64,000 bases of DNA from Acetatifactor sp. (GTDB lineage: Bacteria > Bacillota > Clostridia > Lachnospirales > Lachnospiraceae): positions 29,732-93,731 of the forward strand of contig JAILHH010000034.1 in assembly GCA_024695935.1 (NCBI GenBank), written 5' to 3'. Position 1 is the first letter of the stretch, and every line of letters begins with the position of its first letter. Below are positions 9,436 to 17,217 of the stretch, piece after piece. The position numbers and the translations under genes are program-made. Under the pieces are notes generated by a model. The model had not been told where the DNA came from. It saw only the letters and a list, made by a program, of their open reading frames with translations, and made no database searches.

Positions 9436-10283
9436 GCTTTGTCTCCTTTTCTTTTGGTCAATTCCTGGTTGTCACCATATATAGCAACATAGCTTGTATA
9501 TTCTTCAAACTCATGTTTCTTTTCATATTTTTTTGCCTTTAACTCTGCCAATAAAAACCTTATCCCCTCTGCTCCGTGATAGGGGGCAAGCCTTTTTATG
9601 AACATGTCGGCAGTGGGGATGCGCTTCTTTGGTTCCTTTACCAGGCAGTCCTTTAGCAAACTCATAACGCCTCTGCTTCCGCCCTGCAGATACATACACA
9701 TGCTCTCATCCGTAGAGCCCGAAAGCATATAATAAAGGAGCTTTGCAAGAGAATAGACATCGCTTGCCGCAGTGGGCTCCTCATTATCGATAAAAAGCTC
9801 CGGAGCAGAAAAACTTTTGCTGCCGCTCACACTGTTATCGTCCTCTTCCCAGATGCAGCTGCCCAGATCCACCATTTTTACGTGGCCGTTTTCGCAGACT
9901 ATTATATTTTCCGGTTTTAAGTCCCTGTATATCACGGGCGGATTACAGGTATTTAAATATCTGATGCCGTCAGCCACCTCCAGAGCGATCTTTACAGCCA
10001 CTCCGAAATTCAGACTTTCCCTTTTGTCAGTCACCTGATACAGATCGGTTCCCGGCACATATTGGAGGAACAGATACCCTTTTTCATCTTCCTCCAGATA
10101 TTCCTTAAATCCTGCAAACAAAGGATGGTCGATCCTCTTATATATCTCTGCTTCCTTTTTGAGCAGGTCTTTATTCTCGCTTTCCTTGCAGGCAAAAAGC
10201 CCGCCTTTTTCAAGATCTCTCACAAGGCTTACCTTTGAAAAAGTCCCTGTTCCTATCTCTCGTATAAATTCATATTTATCCAT
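9432..10283 (-). CDS. Soluble Hanks-type serine/threonine protein kinase
   Basis: A 283-residue eukaryotic-like kinase with no membrane segment or PASTA repeats, so it should be cytoplasmic. Key elements are the glycine loop G-T-G-T-F-S at 11-16, Lys33, alpha-C Glu44, the catalytic loop Y-R-D-L-K-P-E-N at 119-126 (Tyr replaces the His of HRD), D-L-G at 139-141 in place of DFG, and A-P-E near 160-162. The DLG and YRD variants are compatible with activity. The ATG at 10283 has GGGAGA four bases upstream; a TTG at 10325 would add 14 residues and is less likely. The gene is translationally coupled to a transporter lipoprotein gene (ATGA-type overlap), an unusual pairing that suggests kinase control of, or response to, uptake. 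Confidence 0.88.
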   Translation of the reverse strand: MDKYEFIREIGTGTFSKVSLVRDLEKGGLFACKESENKDLLKKEAEIYKRIDHPLFAGFKEYLEEDEKGYLFLQYVPGTDLYQVTDKRESLNFGVAVKIALEVADGIRYLNTCNPPVIYRDLKPENIIVCENGHVKMVDLGSCIWEEDDNSVSGSKSFSAPELFIDNEEPTAASDVYSLAKLLYYMLSGSTDESMCMYLQGGSRGVMSLLKDCLVKEPKKRIPTADMFIKRLAPYHGAEGIRFLLAELKAKKYEKKHEFEEYTSYVAIYGDNQELTKRKGDKA

Positions 10284-10321
10284 TGTTTCTCCCGGGGTAT
10301 AGCTGCCTTTGCCTGAGCGGA

Positions 10322-10972
10322 TCAAAATAAGACTTCATCAAAGGTATTTCCGAATTTTATGCCTATCAAAGTTCCTCCGAAAAATCCGTCAGAGATCTCT
10401 TTTAGTCTCTTTTTTAAAACCGCTTCACTGTCAATCTCTGTTATATTAAGGCATTCCGCGATCCTGCCGTTTTTGATCACTCCCTCTGTCTTACATAAAT
10501 CCTTCTGACTTATAAGGACCATGCATCCGGGTTCGAATCTCAGGCACTCCGCCTCAGAGCTAAAACTGTATACCTTGTCAAACTCAATACCATAATAGCA
10601 CAAATTTGATAACTTATTATCATATTTTACCGCATTTCCATAATTATCACACACAAAAAATAAAAAAACTCCATCCATTTCCAAAAAAGGCTTAACCGTG
10701 CGGTAAATATATGAAGTTAAACTCCCGGGGGTTTTGCCTTTTTTTAATTTCGGTATAAGCTCATCCCTCAGTTTCTCTTCAAGTTTTTTAAACATGGCCC
10801 CAAAGATTTCTCCGTGTTCTGCAACAAAATCATTTTTCTCTGTTCCCTCCTTGTCCCCATACGGGTCAAAGAGAACAGCCAGCACGACCTGCCTTTTTTT
10901 ATTAAAACTGACATTTATATGCAGCACAAATACTCTGTCTTTTCCCGGTAATACTCTGGAATAGATTTTCAT
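10322..10972 (-). CDS. Protein of unknown function encoded with the Ser/Thr kinase
   Basis: I do not recognise this 216-residue soluble protein with confidence. It has no signal peptide or membrane segment. The order of hydrophobic strands resembles a PPM/PP2C phosphatase fold: V-L-A-V-L-F-D-P-Y-G-D near residues 29-39, then F-E-P-G-C-M-V-L-I-S-Q-K-D-L where PP2C has P-G-D-x-L-L-L-C-S-D-G, and a final F-F-G-G-T-L-I-G-I-K-F strand. The metal-binding aspartates and G-M-G-G are mostly absent, so if related it would be degenerate. The start at ATG 10972 follows GGGAGAG; an upstream ATG at 11005 lacks a site. First gene of the kinase/ABC operon. Confidence 0.6.
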   Translation of the reverse strand: MKIYSRVLPGKDRVFVLHINVSFNKKRQVVLAVLFDPYGDKEGTEKNDFVAEHGEIFGAMFKKLEEKLRDELIPKLKKGKTPGSLTSYIYRTVKPFLEMDGVFLFFVCDNYGNAVKYDNKLSNLCYYGIEFDKVYSFSSEAECLRFEPGCMVLISQKDLCKTEGVIKNGRIAECLNITEIDSEAVLKKRLKEISDGFFGGTLIGIKFGNTFDEVLF

Positions 10973-11092
10973 ATATACTCTCCCATATTGAAACGTCCAA
11001 AACATAAATCAGGACTTTTTATTTTGATCTGTTTTGATGGAATTAAAAAAGAAATAAATACAGAACTTACAGATTTTTAAGATAAATCCTTT

Positions 11093-11120
11093 CGGATCCG
11101 GAAAAAAATTCCCGGATCCG
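11093..11120. terminator. Inverted repeat, possible terminator after rseP
   Basis: CGGATCCGG and CCGGATCCG flank a 10-nt A-rich loop. Beyond the stem on the minus strand the tail is only moderately T-rich, so termination is possible but not certain. It lies 13 nt past the rseP stop. Confidence 0.45.
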
Positions 11121-11132
11121 CAGGACTTTTTA

Positions 11133-12185
11133 TCAGTGTACAAACACGTTCATAATATCATTAAAGAAAATAAATACCATTAATACCATAAAGAACACAA
11201 ATCCCACAAAGTGGACCATGCCCTCTTTTTCCGCGGGTATGGGTTTTCCCCTGAGGACCTCTAAAAACAAAAATACAAGTCTTCCACCGTCAAGAGCCGG
11301 GAAAGGAATGAGATTGAGAACTCCCAGGTTTACGGACAAAAGCATCATAATGTTTAACATGTTTACCAGCACATTTTTCCATCCATATTCCTTTGTGGCT
11401 TCATAAGTCTTTCCGACCACATTTACCGCAATGCCCACGGGACCTGCCACATCACGCCTGGACACCCTGCCCTTTATGAGCATGCCGAGACTCTTATAGG
11501 TGGATTTCATGGAATATTTAACTTCATAAAAAGCATATTTTACAAAATCTAATCCCTTTAATTCCACAAAATCGCTGTTTACGATGCCCAGCATATATCT
11601 GCCCTCTTCCTCATTGTAAAGAGGTGTGATCGTTGTCTCGTGCCTGCTGCCGTCTCTCTCATATGTAAGTTCCACGGTCTCACCCTGATTGGTTGCAGTA
11701 AAGAGCAGGATCTCCTCATAGAGATGTACCTTGTCACCGTCTATTGACAATATCCTGTCTCCGTCCTCAAGACCTGCTGCCGCTGCCGCACTGTCAGGCA
11801 ATACCTCACTTGCCACAGGATCTCTCATGGCGATCATAGTGACCATGATGAGGGCGATTATAAATCCCAGGATGAAATTAAATATGGGGCCTGCAAAGAC
11901 TGTGGCGATCCTGGACCAGACATTAGCCTTTAAAAAAGATCCTTCGGAATCCCCCTCTTTTTCATTTAAGCCATCCTCACCTTCAAAGGTACAGGCTCCG
12001 CCTATGGGAAGCCATTTTATGGAGTACTTGGTATCGCCTTTTTTAAATGAGACGATATCGGGCCCCATGCCCACGGAAAATTCCACAACGTGGATACCGT
12101 TTGCCTTTGCGATCAGAAAATGACCGAATTCGTGGGATATGACCACGATTCCAAATATCAAAATAAACAGAATTAAGCTAACCAA
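11133..12185 (-). CDS. rseP: Site-2 intramembrane zinc metalloprotease RseP/RasP
   Basis: A 350-residue membrane protease that cleaves anti-sigma factors and signal peptide remnants within the membrane. The H-E-F-G-H zinc motif is at residues 18-22 in the first helix, a PDZ domain occupies about 115-200, and the second catalytic motif A-L-D-G-G is near 298-302. Four membrane segments are seen. No ATG is available near the N-terminus; the likely start is TTG at 12185, directly after the dxr stop, with GGAG inside the dxr end. It closes the uppS-cdsA-dxr-rseP operon in the standard Firmicutes order. Confidence 0.93.
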   Translation of the reverse strand: MVSLILFILIFGIVVISHEFGHFLIAKANGIHVVEFSVGMGPDIVSFKKGDTKYSIKWLPIGGACTFEGEDGLNEKEGDSEGSFLKANVWSRIATVFAGPIFNFILGFIIALIMVTMIAMRDPVASEVLPDSAAAAAGLEDGDRILSIDGDKVHLYEEILLFTATNQGETVELTYERDGSRHETTITPLYNEEEGRYMLGIVNSDFVELKGLDFVKYAFYEVKYSMKSTYKSLGMLIKGRVSRRDVAGPVGIAVNVVGKTYEATKEYGWKNVLVNMLNIMMLLSVNLGVLNLIPFPALDGGRLVFLFLEVLRGKPIPAEKEGMVHFVGFVFFMVLMVFIFFNDIMNVFVH

Positions 12186-12186
12186 A

Positions 12187-13335
12187 CTATTTCACTTCTC
12201 CCATTATATATTCATAAGCCTCAGCCTCGGCGGAAAGTATCTCTTCCACCGTAGGATTTTCTATCACTATGTGATCATCCATAACCTTTTCGATCAGATC
12301 CGTGATATCCGTATAGCCGATTTTTCTATCCAAAAACAGCGAAACCGCCTTTTCATTTGCGGCATTAAAAGCTGTGGGCATGCTGCCACCGCATTTAGCC
12401 GCACGGATTGCAAGAGACAGCCCCTTAAATGTATCCATATCCGGCTTTTCAAAGGTCAGGGTGCCTATATCAAAAAGATTTAACCTCTTTCCGCTCAAAG
12501 GGCGCCTGTCGGGATAAAAAAGAGCATATTCTATGGGAAGTCTCATGTCAGGAGTGCCCAGCTGAGCGATAACGGCTCCGTCCACATATTCAACAGCTGA
12601 ATGGATCACGCTCTGGGGATGGACCACCACTGTGATATCATCCACATCCACATTAAAAAGCCAATGAGCTTCCATAACTTCGAGGCCTTTGTTTACAAGG
12701 GTTGAAGAATCGATTGTGATCTTTCTGCCCATGGCCCAGTTGGGATGCTTTAAGGCATCTTCCACCTGAATTCCTTTAAGATCCTGAGGTTTTTTCCCTC
12801 TGAATGGTCCTCCGGAAGCGGTCAGAAGGATCTTTGAAACCTTATCAGCCGGCTCTCCCTGCAAGGATTGAAAAATAGCGCTGTGTTCACTGTCAACGGG
12901 CAGGATCCTCACATTATTTTTTCTTGCAAGATCCATTATGATATGCCCCGCACAGACCAGCGTCTCCTTGTTGGCAAGAGCTATGTCTTTTCCCGCCTCT
13001 ATGGCTGCTATGGTGGGCCTTATTCCTATCATACCAACCACCGCAGTAAGCACCACATCGGCGCTGTCAATGGTGGCAGCCTCTATCAGGCCCTCCATTC
13101 CGGATACCACTCTCACATCCAGGTCTTTTATTCTGATCCTTAGGTCCTCTGCGGCCTGCTCAGACCACATAGCCACAAGCTCCGGTCTGTATTTTCTGAC
13201 CTGGGCCTCCATTTTTTCAACACTTTTTCCTGCGGCCAGAGCCACAACCTTTAACTCCTCCGGATTTTCATCCACCACTTCAAGCGTCTGGGTTCCTATG
13301 GATCCGGTGGAACCTAAAAGTGAAATATTATTCAT
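12187..13335 (-). CDS. dxr: 1-deoxy-D-xylulose 5-phosphate reductoisomerase
   Basis: Second enzyme of the MEP isoprenoid pathway, converting DXP to MEP with NADPH and a divalent metal. The NADPH-binding G-S-T-G-S-I-G is at residues 8-14. The metal and substrate region includes L-P-V-D-S-E-H-S-A, followed by S-G-G-P-F and the H-P-N-W-x-M-G motif. At 382 residues it is full length. ATG 13335 follows AAGGGAGG. With uppS and cdsA it supplies and uses isoprenoid carriers for the cell wall. Confidence 0.97.
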   Translation of the reverse strand: MNNISLLGSTGSIGTQTLEVVDENPEELKVVALAAGKSVEKMEAQVRKYRPELVAMWSEQAAEDLRIRIKDLDVRVVSGMEGLIEAATIDSADVVLTAVVGMIGIRPTIAAIEAGKDIALANKETLVCAGHIIMDLARKNNVRILPVDSEHSAIFQSLQGEPADKVSKILLTASGGPFRGKKPQDLKGIQVEDALKHPNWAMGRKITIDSSTLVNKGLEVMEAHWLFNVDVDDITVVVHPQSVIHSAVEYVDGAVIAQLGTPDMRLPIEYALFYPDRRPLSGKRLNLFDIGTLTFEKPDMDTFKGLSLAIRAAKCGGSMPTAFNAANEKAVSLFLDRKIGYTDITDLIEKVMDDHIVIENPTVEEILSAEAEAYEYIMGEVK

Positions 13336-13366
13336 ATTGGTGCCTCCCTTTCACAAAAAATATGCA

Positions 13367-14197
13367 TTAAAGCAGGCAGACTGCCAAAAAATATACCAAT
13401 GGAGCCACCACGATGGTGGAATCGAATCTGTCCATTATACCACCGTGTCCCGGTATGAGTTTTCCGTAATCCTTTATATTTCGGTTTCTCTTGATGGCAC
13501 TTGCGGCAAGATCTCCCACTATGCTCATAAGGGCTCCTGCCCCGGCAAGGATCGCAGTCTTACATATGCTTCCCTGAATATCAAGATTTCCGTTTATGGC
13601 AAGAGCGGCATATATCGCACCTATCAAGGCGCTTCCAAGCACACCGCCGACACATCCCTCCACTGTTTTTTTGGGGGAAAGTTCGGGGAAGGCTTTATGT
13701 TTTCCAAAAAGCTTTCCGGAGACATAAGCCATGGTATCGCACCCCCAGCTGCTTATCAGGATCAGCCAGACCACATATGCTCCGTCTGCCCCTTCCCTTG
13801 TCAGATAAATAAATGAAAGCATCAGCGGGGCATATATATATGCAAAGACTGCCCCCACCGCCTGATCGGCATTAAACTTTGGAAATGCAAAAACATATGC
13901 AAACATAAAGGCCAGTATGGTGCACACCAGTGCGCCCATCATAAATACAAAACTGTCGAGATAATATACCGAATAAACTCCCGCATACAGAGTGACTATC
14001 CCGACAAAACCTATGATCTCAAGGGCGTTTACCTTTTTACCGTTTACATCTGACACTCCCAAAACCTGCGTCATCTCTTTAAAACCTATAAGTGAAATGA
14101 TGCAAAGACCTATACACAAGACAGGTCCTCCTATGGCCATTCCAAAGATAGATATTGCAAGTATTACTATTCCGCTTAACAGCCTGACTCCAAACAT
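13367..14197 (-). CDS. cdsA: Phosphatidate cytidylyltransferase (CDP-diacylglycerol synthase)
   Basis: Integral membrane enzyme that makes CDP-diacylglycerol from phosphatidate and CTP, the entry to phospholipid synthesis. It has 276 residues with about eight hydrophobic helices. The family signature is near the C-terminus: A-I-K-R followed by K-D-Y-G-K-L-I-P-G-H-G-G-I-M-D-R-F-D-S. The start ATG at 14197 overlaps the uppS stop in TAATG, so translation is coupled. Its product feeds pgsA, found at 43.2 kb in this window. Confidence 0.96.
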   Translation of the reverse strand: MFGVRLLSGIVILAISIFGMAIGGPVLCIGLCIISLIGFKEMTQVLGVSDVNGKKVNALEIIGFVGIVTLYAGVYSVYYLDSFVFMMGALVCTILAFMFAYVFAFPKFNADQAVGAVFAYIYAPLMLSFIYLTREGADGAYVVWLILISSWGCDTMAYVSGKLFGKHKAFPELSPKKTVEGCVGGVLGSALIGAIYAALAINGNLDIQGSICKTAILAGAGALMSIVGDLAASAIKRNRNIKDYGKLIPGHGGIMDRFDSTIVVAPLVYFLAVCLL

Positions 14198-14919
14198 TAC
14201 TGCTCCTCCGTAAGTCCACCGAATCTGCGCTCACGATGGTTATAACTTTCTATAGCCTTTACCAGCTCGTCCCTGTTAAAATCGGGCCATGGAACCGGTG
14301 TAAAATAAAACTCGGAGTAAGCTAACTGCCAGAGCAGGAAATTGGAGATTCTCTGTTCGTTGCAGGTTCTGATAAGAAGGTCCGGATCGGGAATACCTGC
14401 GGTATCAAGATAATCAGACATAGTCTTTTCATCTATTTTGCTGACATCGAGTCTGCCGTTTTTTACATCCTCCAGCATTTTTTTCTCGGCTCTTACGATC
14501 TCGTCGCGGCCGCCGTAATTTATTGCTATCTGGAAGTGAAGTCCCGTATTATCCTTTGTGGCAGTTTCAAGTTTTTCAATGCTCTCCTGAATATCCTTAT
14601 CAAGTTTTGACTTGTCGCCGATGATACGGACACACATATTATTCTTTGTGGCAGTCCTTATGGAATTGGTCATATAATTTCTGAGAAGCTTCATAAGAGC
14701 ATCCACTTCATCCTTTGGCCTGTTCCAGTTTTCCGTGGAAAAAGCATATACGGTCAGATACTGAACTCCCATTTTGTAGGCGACTTCACAGATTTCCTCA
14801 ACTGTCTTTGCCCCCTGAACATGTCCCATATTTCTCGGCAGGCCCTTGGCCTTTGCCCATCTGCCGTTTCCGTCAAGTATTATCGCAACGGACTTTGGTA
14901 TCTTTAAATTATCTTCCAT
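14197..14919 (-). CDS. uppS: Isoprenyl (undecaprenyl) diphosphate synthase
   Basis: Cis-prenyltransferase that makes the C55 lipid carrier for peptidoglycan from FPP and IPP. From ATG 14919 the protein has 240 residues. The signature V-A-I-I-L-D-G-N-G-R-W-A is at 11-22, with catalytic Asp16, and the C-terminal D-P-D-L-L-I-R-T motif is present. The longer reading from 14970 lacks a ribosome site, whereas GGAG lies five bases before 14919. It overlaps cdsA by one base. Confidence 0.96.
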   Translation of the reverse strand: MEDNLKIPKSVAIILDGNGRWAKAKGLPRNMGHVQGAKTVEEICEVAYKMGVQYLTVYAFSTENWNRPKDEVDALMKLLRNYMTNSIRTATKNNMCVRIIGDKSKLDKDIQESIEKLETATKDNTGLHFQIAINYGGRDEIVRAEKKMLEDVKNGRLDVSKIDEKTMSDYLDTAGIPDPDLLIRTCNEQRISNFLLWQLAYSEFYFTPVPWPDFNRDELVKAIESYNHRERRFGGLTEEQ

Positions 14920-15011
14920 AAAATCTCCGTCATAAACATATTGTCGGTGGTAAAAACCACACATGAACATTATCTGATATATTGGGGATTAATTCAAATT
15001 AAAATATTATA

Positions 15012-15041
15012 AAAAAGCGAACGCCCACGCATTCGCTTTTT
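15012..15041 (-). terminator. Intrinsic terminator after frr
   Basis: AAAAAGCGAA pairs with TTCGCTTTTT around a 10-nt loop. The minus strand continues TTTTTTATAATATTTT. It starts 6 nt past the frr stop and separates pyrH-frr from uppS. Confidence 0.85.
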
Positions 15042-15046
15042 CAGTA

Positions 15047-15598
15047 TTATACTGTCATGATCTCTTTTGTCTTTGCCTCAACAAGTTCATCGATATCCTT
15101 GATAAACTTGTCGGTAAGTTTCTGAAGTGAATCCTCCAGATCCTTGATCTCATCCTCGGAAACCTCCGTCTTAGCAAGCTTCTTGAAGGAATCGTTTCCG
15201 TCACGGCGGATATTACGGATAGCTACCTTTCCGTCCTCCCCCTTCTTTTTTACATCCTTTGCAAGCTCTTTTCTGCGCTCCTCTGTAAGTTCGGGGAATA
15301 CAAGTCTGATAACGGATCCGTCATTTGAAGGATTGATGCCGATATCACTTGTCATGATCTCCTTTTCGATAGCCTTTAACATTGACTTATCCCAGGGAGC
15401 TATCTGGATGATCCTTGCCTCGGGAACTGTCACGTTGCCAACCTGCTGAATGGGTGTGGGTGTTCCGTAATAATCTACTCTCAATTTGTCCAGCACGTGG
15501 GGATTAGCTCTTCCTGCTCTGATGGCAGCGAGGTCGCTCTCCAAAAACTCAAGTGCCTTCTCCATTTTCTCATTAAAAACTTTTACTCTCTCGTCCAT
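15047..15598 (-). CDS. frr: Ribosome recycling factor
   Basis: RRF splits post-termination 70S ribosomes with EF-G. The 183-residue sequence is near the usual 185 and shows the family features: the long three-helix bundle, L-R-A-G-R-A-N type motif (I-R-A-G-R-A-N-P here) near residues 26-33, Y-Y-G-T-P-T-P-I, and the R-K-E-L-A-K region. ATG 15598 lies 18 nt after the pyrH stop. A strong terminator follows. The pyrH-frr pair is conserved across bacteria. Confidence 0.97.
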   Translation of the reverse strand: MDERVKVFNEKMEKALEFLESDLAAIRAGRANPHVLDKLRVDYYGTPTPIQQVGNVTVPEARIIQIAPWDKSMLKAIEKEIMTSDIGINPSNDGSVIRLVFPELTEERRKELAKDVKKKGEDGKVAIRNIRRDGNDSFKKLAKTEVSEDEIKDLEDSLQKLTDKFIKDIDELVEAKTKEIMTV

Positions 15599-15616
15599 TA
15601 TAAAGCCTCCGAATTT

Positions 15617-16312
15617 CTAAACAGTTACTTCTGTTCCGTTGAATTTGCCCTTCACAGCATTTACGATACTGTTTTCTTCATTCAGTCCGAACACTCTCAT
15701 GGGCATCTTGTTGTCCCTTGCCAGAATTGATGCCGTCATATCCACTACCTGGAGGTTATTGGCCACAACATCGTCGATGGAGACAACATCGTATTTCTTT
15801 GCATTGGGATTTTTAGCAGGGTCTGAATCATATACACCGTCAATGGCTTTTGCCAGCATGATCACATCCGCTTCAACCTCGATGGCACGAAGCACCACGC
15901 CTGTATCGGTTGAAAAATACGGATGACCTGTGCCGCCTGCAAAAAATACGACCATTCCGCGCTCAAAATATTTATTTGCTCTGTCCTTTGAAAAAAGCTT
16001 TGTAAAAGAACCTATCTCAAAGGGAGTCAGGATATTTGTCATCATGCCTACGCTTCTGAAGATCTCGGAAACATAGATACAATTCATGACCGTGGCTAAC
16101 ATTCCGATCTGGTCAGCCTTTGTACGGTCAATGTTTTCGCTTGAACGACCTCTCCAGAAATTTCCGCCTCCGATCACGATACCTACCTGGATACCGTCAT
16201 CCACAAGTTCTTTTACCTGAAGGGCTACCTTTCTGACAGTGGGTTCGTCAAAACCTGTCTTTTTATCACCTGCCAGAGCTTCACCGCTTAATTTAAGTAA
16301 AATTCTTCGCAT
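15617..16312 (-). CDS. pyrH: UMP kinase
   Basis: Hexameric amino-acid-kinase-family enzyme that phosphorylates UMP to UDP. It has 231 residues from ATG 16312, beginning M-R-R-I-L-L-K-L-S-G-E-A-L, with G-I-V-I-G-G-G-N-F-W-R-G further on and the D-Q-I-G-M-L-A-T-V motif. A TTG two codons upstream (16318) is rejected because AGGAG spacing fits 16312 better. In most Firmicutes pyrH follows rpsB-tsf; here it follows a bactofilin gene. Confidence 0.96.
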   Translation of the reverse strand: MRRILLKLSGEALAGDKKTGFDEPTVRKVALQVKELVDDGIQVGIVIGGGNFWRGRSSENIDRTKADQIGMLATVMNCIYVSEIFRSVGMMTNILTPFEIGSFTKLFSKDRANKYFERGMVVFFAGGTGHPYFSTDTGVVLRAIEVEADVIMLAKAIDGVYDSDPAKNPNAKKYDVVSIDDVVANNLQVVDMTASILARDNKMPMRVFGLNEENSIVNAVKGKFNGTEVTV

Positions 16313-16332
16313 ATACAATTCTCCTGTAATAA

Positions 16333-17190
16333 TTATTTCTTCTTTGTCTCGGTTTTGTAAGCATCAAAAAAGGATGTGGGATTGACATCAGCATAGCACT
16401 GAGAACATCTACCTTCGATAACGGCACCATTGTTGATCTGAACGGATTTAGACTTGATATTACCCATTACGATGGCGGATGAGTCAAGGATAACAGGACC
16501 CTTTACATCGATATCACCCTTTACGGCACCTGCGATGACTGCGCTGGTAGCTGAAATATTTCCTACGATAACTGTGCTGGATCCGATCTTTACAGCTCCC
16601 TCACTTACCACTTCGCCTTCGATCTTTGCACCGTCTGCAAAAATCTCGGCTGCCTTTGAATTTCCTACCACATGACCTGTGATATTAAGTTTTCCGAGGA
16701 TGGTTACGTTTCCGTTGACCGAACCGATGATATCCAAAGAACCGTCGGATTCGATATCACCGTTAATGGTCATTGCGCCTGTAATAAGTGAAGTTTCGTC
16801 AAGAACTGCTTTCTCTGTGTTTGCATCCATTTTTTTCTCTGTCCCTCTGTTATCTTTATTCTCTTTTTCTGCTGCTTCCTCTTTTACGACTTCATCAATT
16901 GCTATCTCCGAAGTTTCTGCCACGGTACTGAAGTCTTCCTGCACCGTTTCCTTCGCAGCCTCTTCTGTAGTCTCCAAGGTCTCTAAAGCCACGGTTTCCT
17001 CGGATTTTTCCGCTTCGTCAGTCACGACCGAATCGATGTTTTCAAGCATCTTTTCCAGATCCACCTCATCAGCCTTAGCTTCGGGAGTCTCCTCCGTGTT
17101 CAAGGCAGCATCCGTCTTAAGTTCTTCCTCAGGAATAAGCTCGTTTACTGCCTGGGAAAGGTCTTCCTTTAAATCAGAAAAAAATCCCAT
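16333..17190 (-). CDS. Bactofilin (polymer-forming cytoskeletal protein) with long acidic N-terminus
   Basis: The C-terminal part (about residues 125-270) is a DUF583/bactofilin right-handed beta-helix rich in G-x-hydrophobic repeats such as G-N-V-T-I-L-G-K-L and K-G-D-I-D-V-K-G-P-V-I. The N-terminal 120 residues are an acidic Glu/Ala/Thr-rich extension that is unusually long for the family, whose members are often 120-200 residues. Bactofilins polymerise without nucleotides and scaffold wall enzymes or shape determinants. It has 285 residues, ATG at 17190, and lies 27 nt after the stop of a polysaccharide deacetylase gene, which supports a cell-wall role. Confidence 0.88.
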   Translation of the reverse strand: MGFFSDLKEDLSQAVNELIPEEELKTDAALNTEETPEAKADEVDLEKMLENIDSVVTDEAEKSEETVALETLETTEEAAKETVQEDFSTVAETSEIAIDEVVKEEAAEKENKDNRGTEKKMDANTEKAVLDETSLITGAMTINGDIESDGSLDIIGSVNGNVTILGKLNITGHVVGNSKAAEIFADGAKIEGEVVSEGAVKIGSSTVIVGNISATSAVIAGAVKGDIDVKGPVILDSSAIVMGNIKSKSVQINNGAVIEGRCSQCYADVNPTSFFDAYKTETKKK

Positions 17191-17217
17191 GTTGATAAAA
17201 CCTCCGTTTCATTTTCA

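Noticed and set aside
10284..10325. TTG start for the kinase that would overlap the upstream stop
   Set aside because: The ATG at 10283 has a better ribosome site and begins exactly at the kinase domain.
12938..13816. Long plus-strand reading frame (292 codons) opposite dxr and cdsA
   Set aside because: It lies fully antisense to two well-supported genes, has no ribosome site and its product has the Ser/Thr/Pro-rich composition of a shadow frame.
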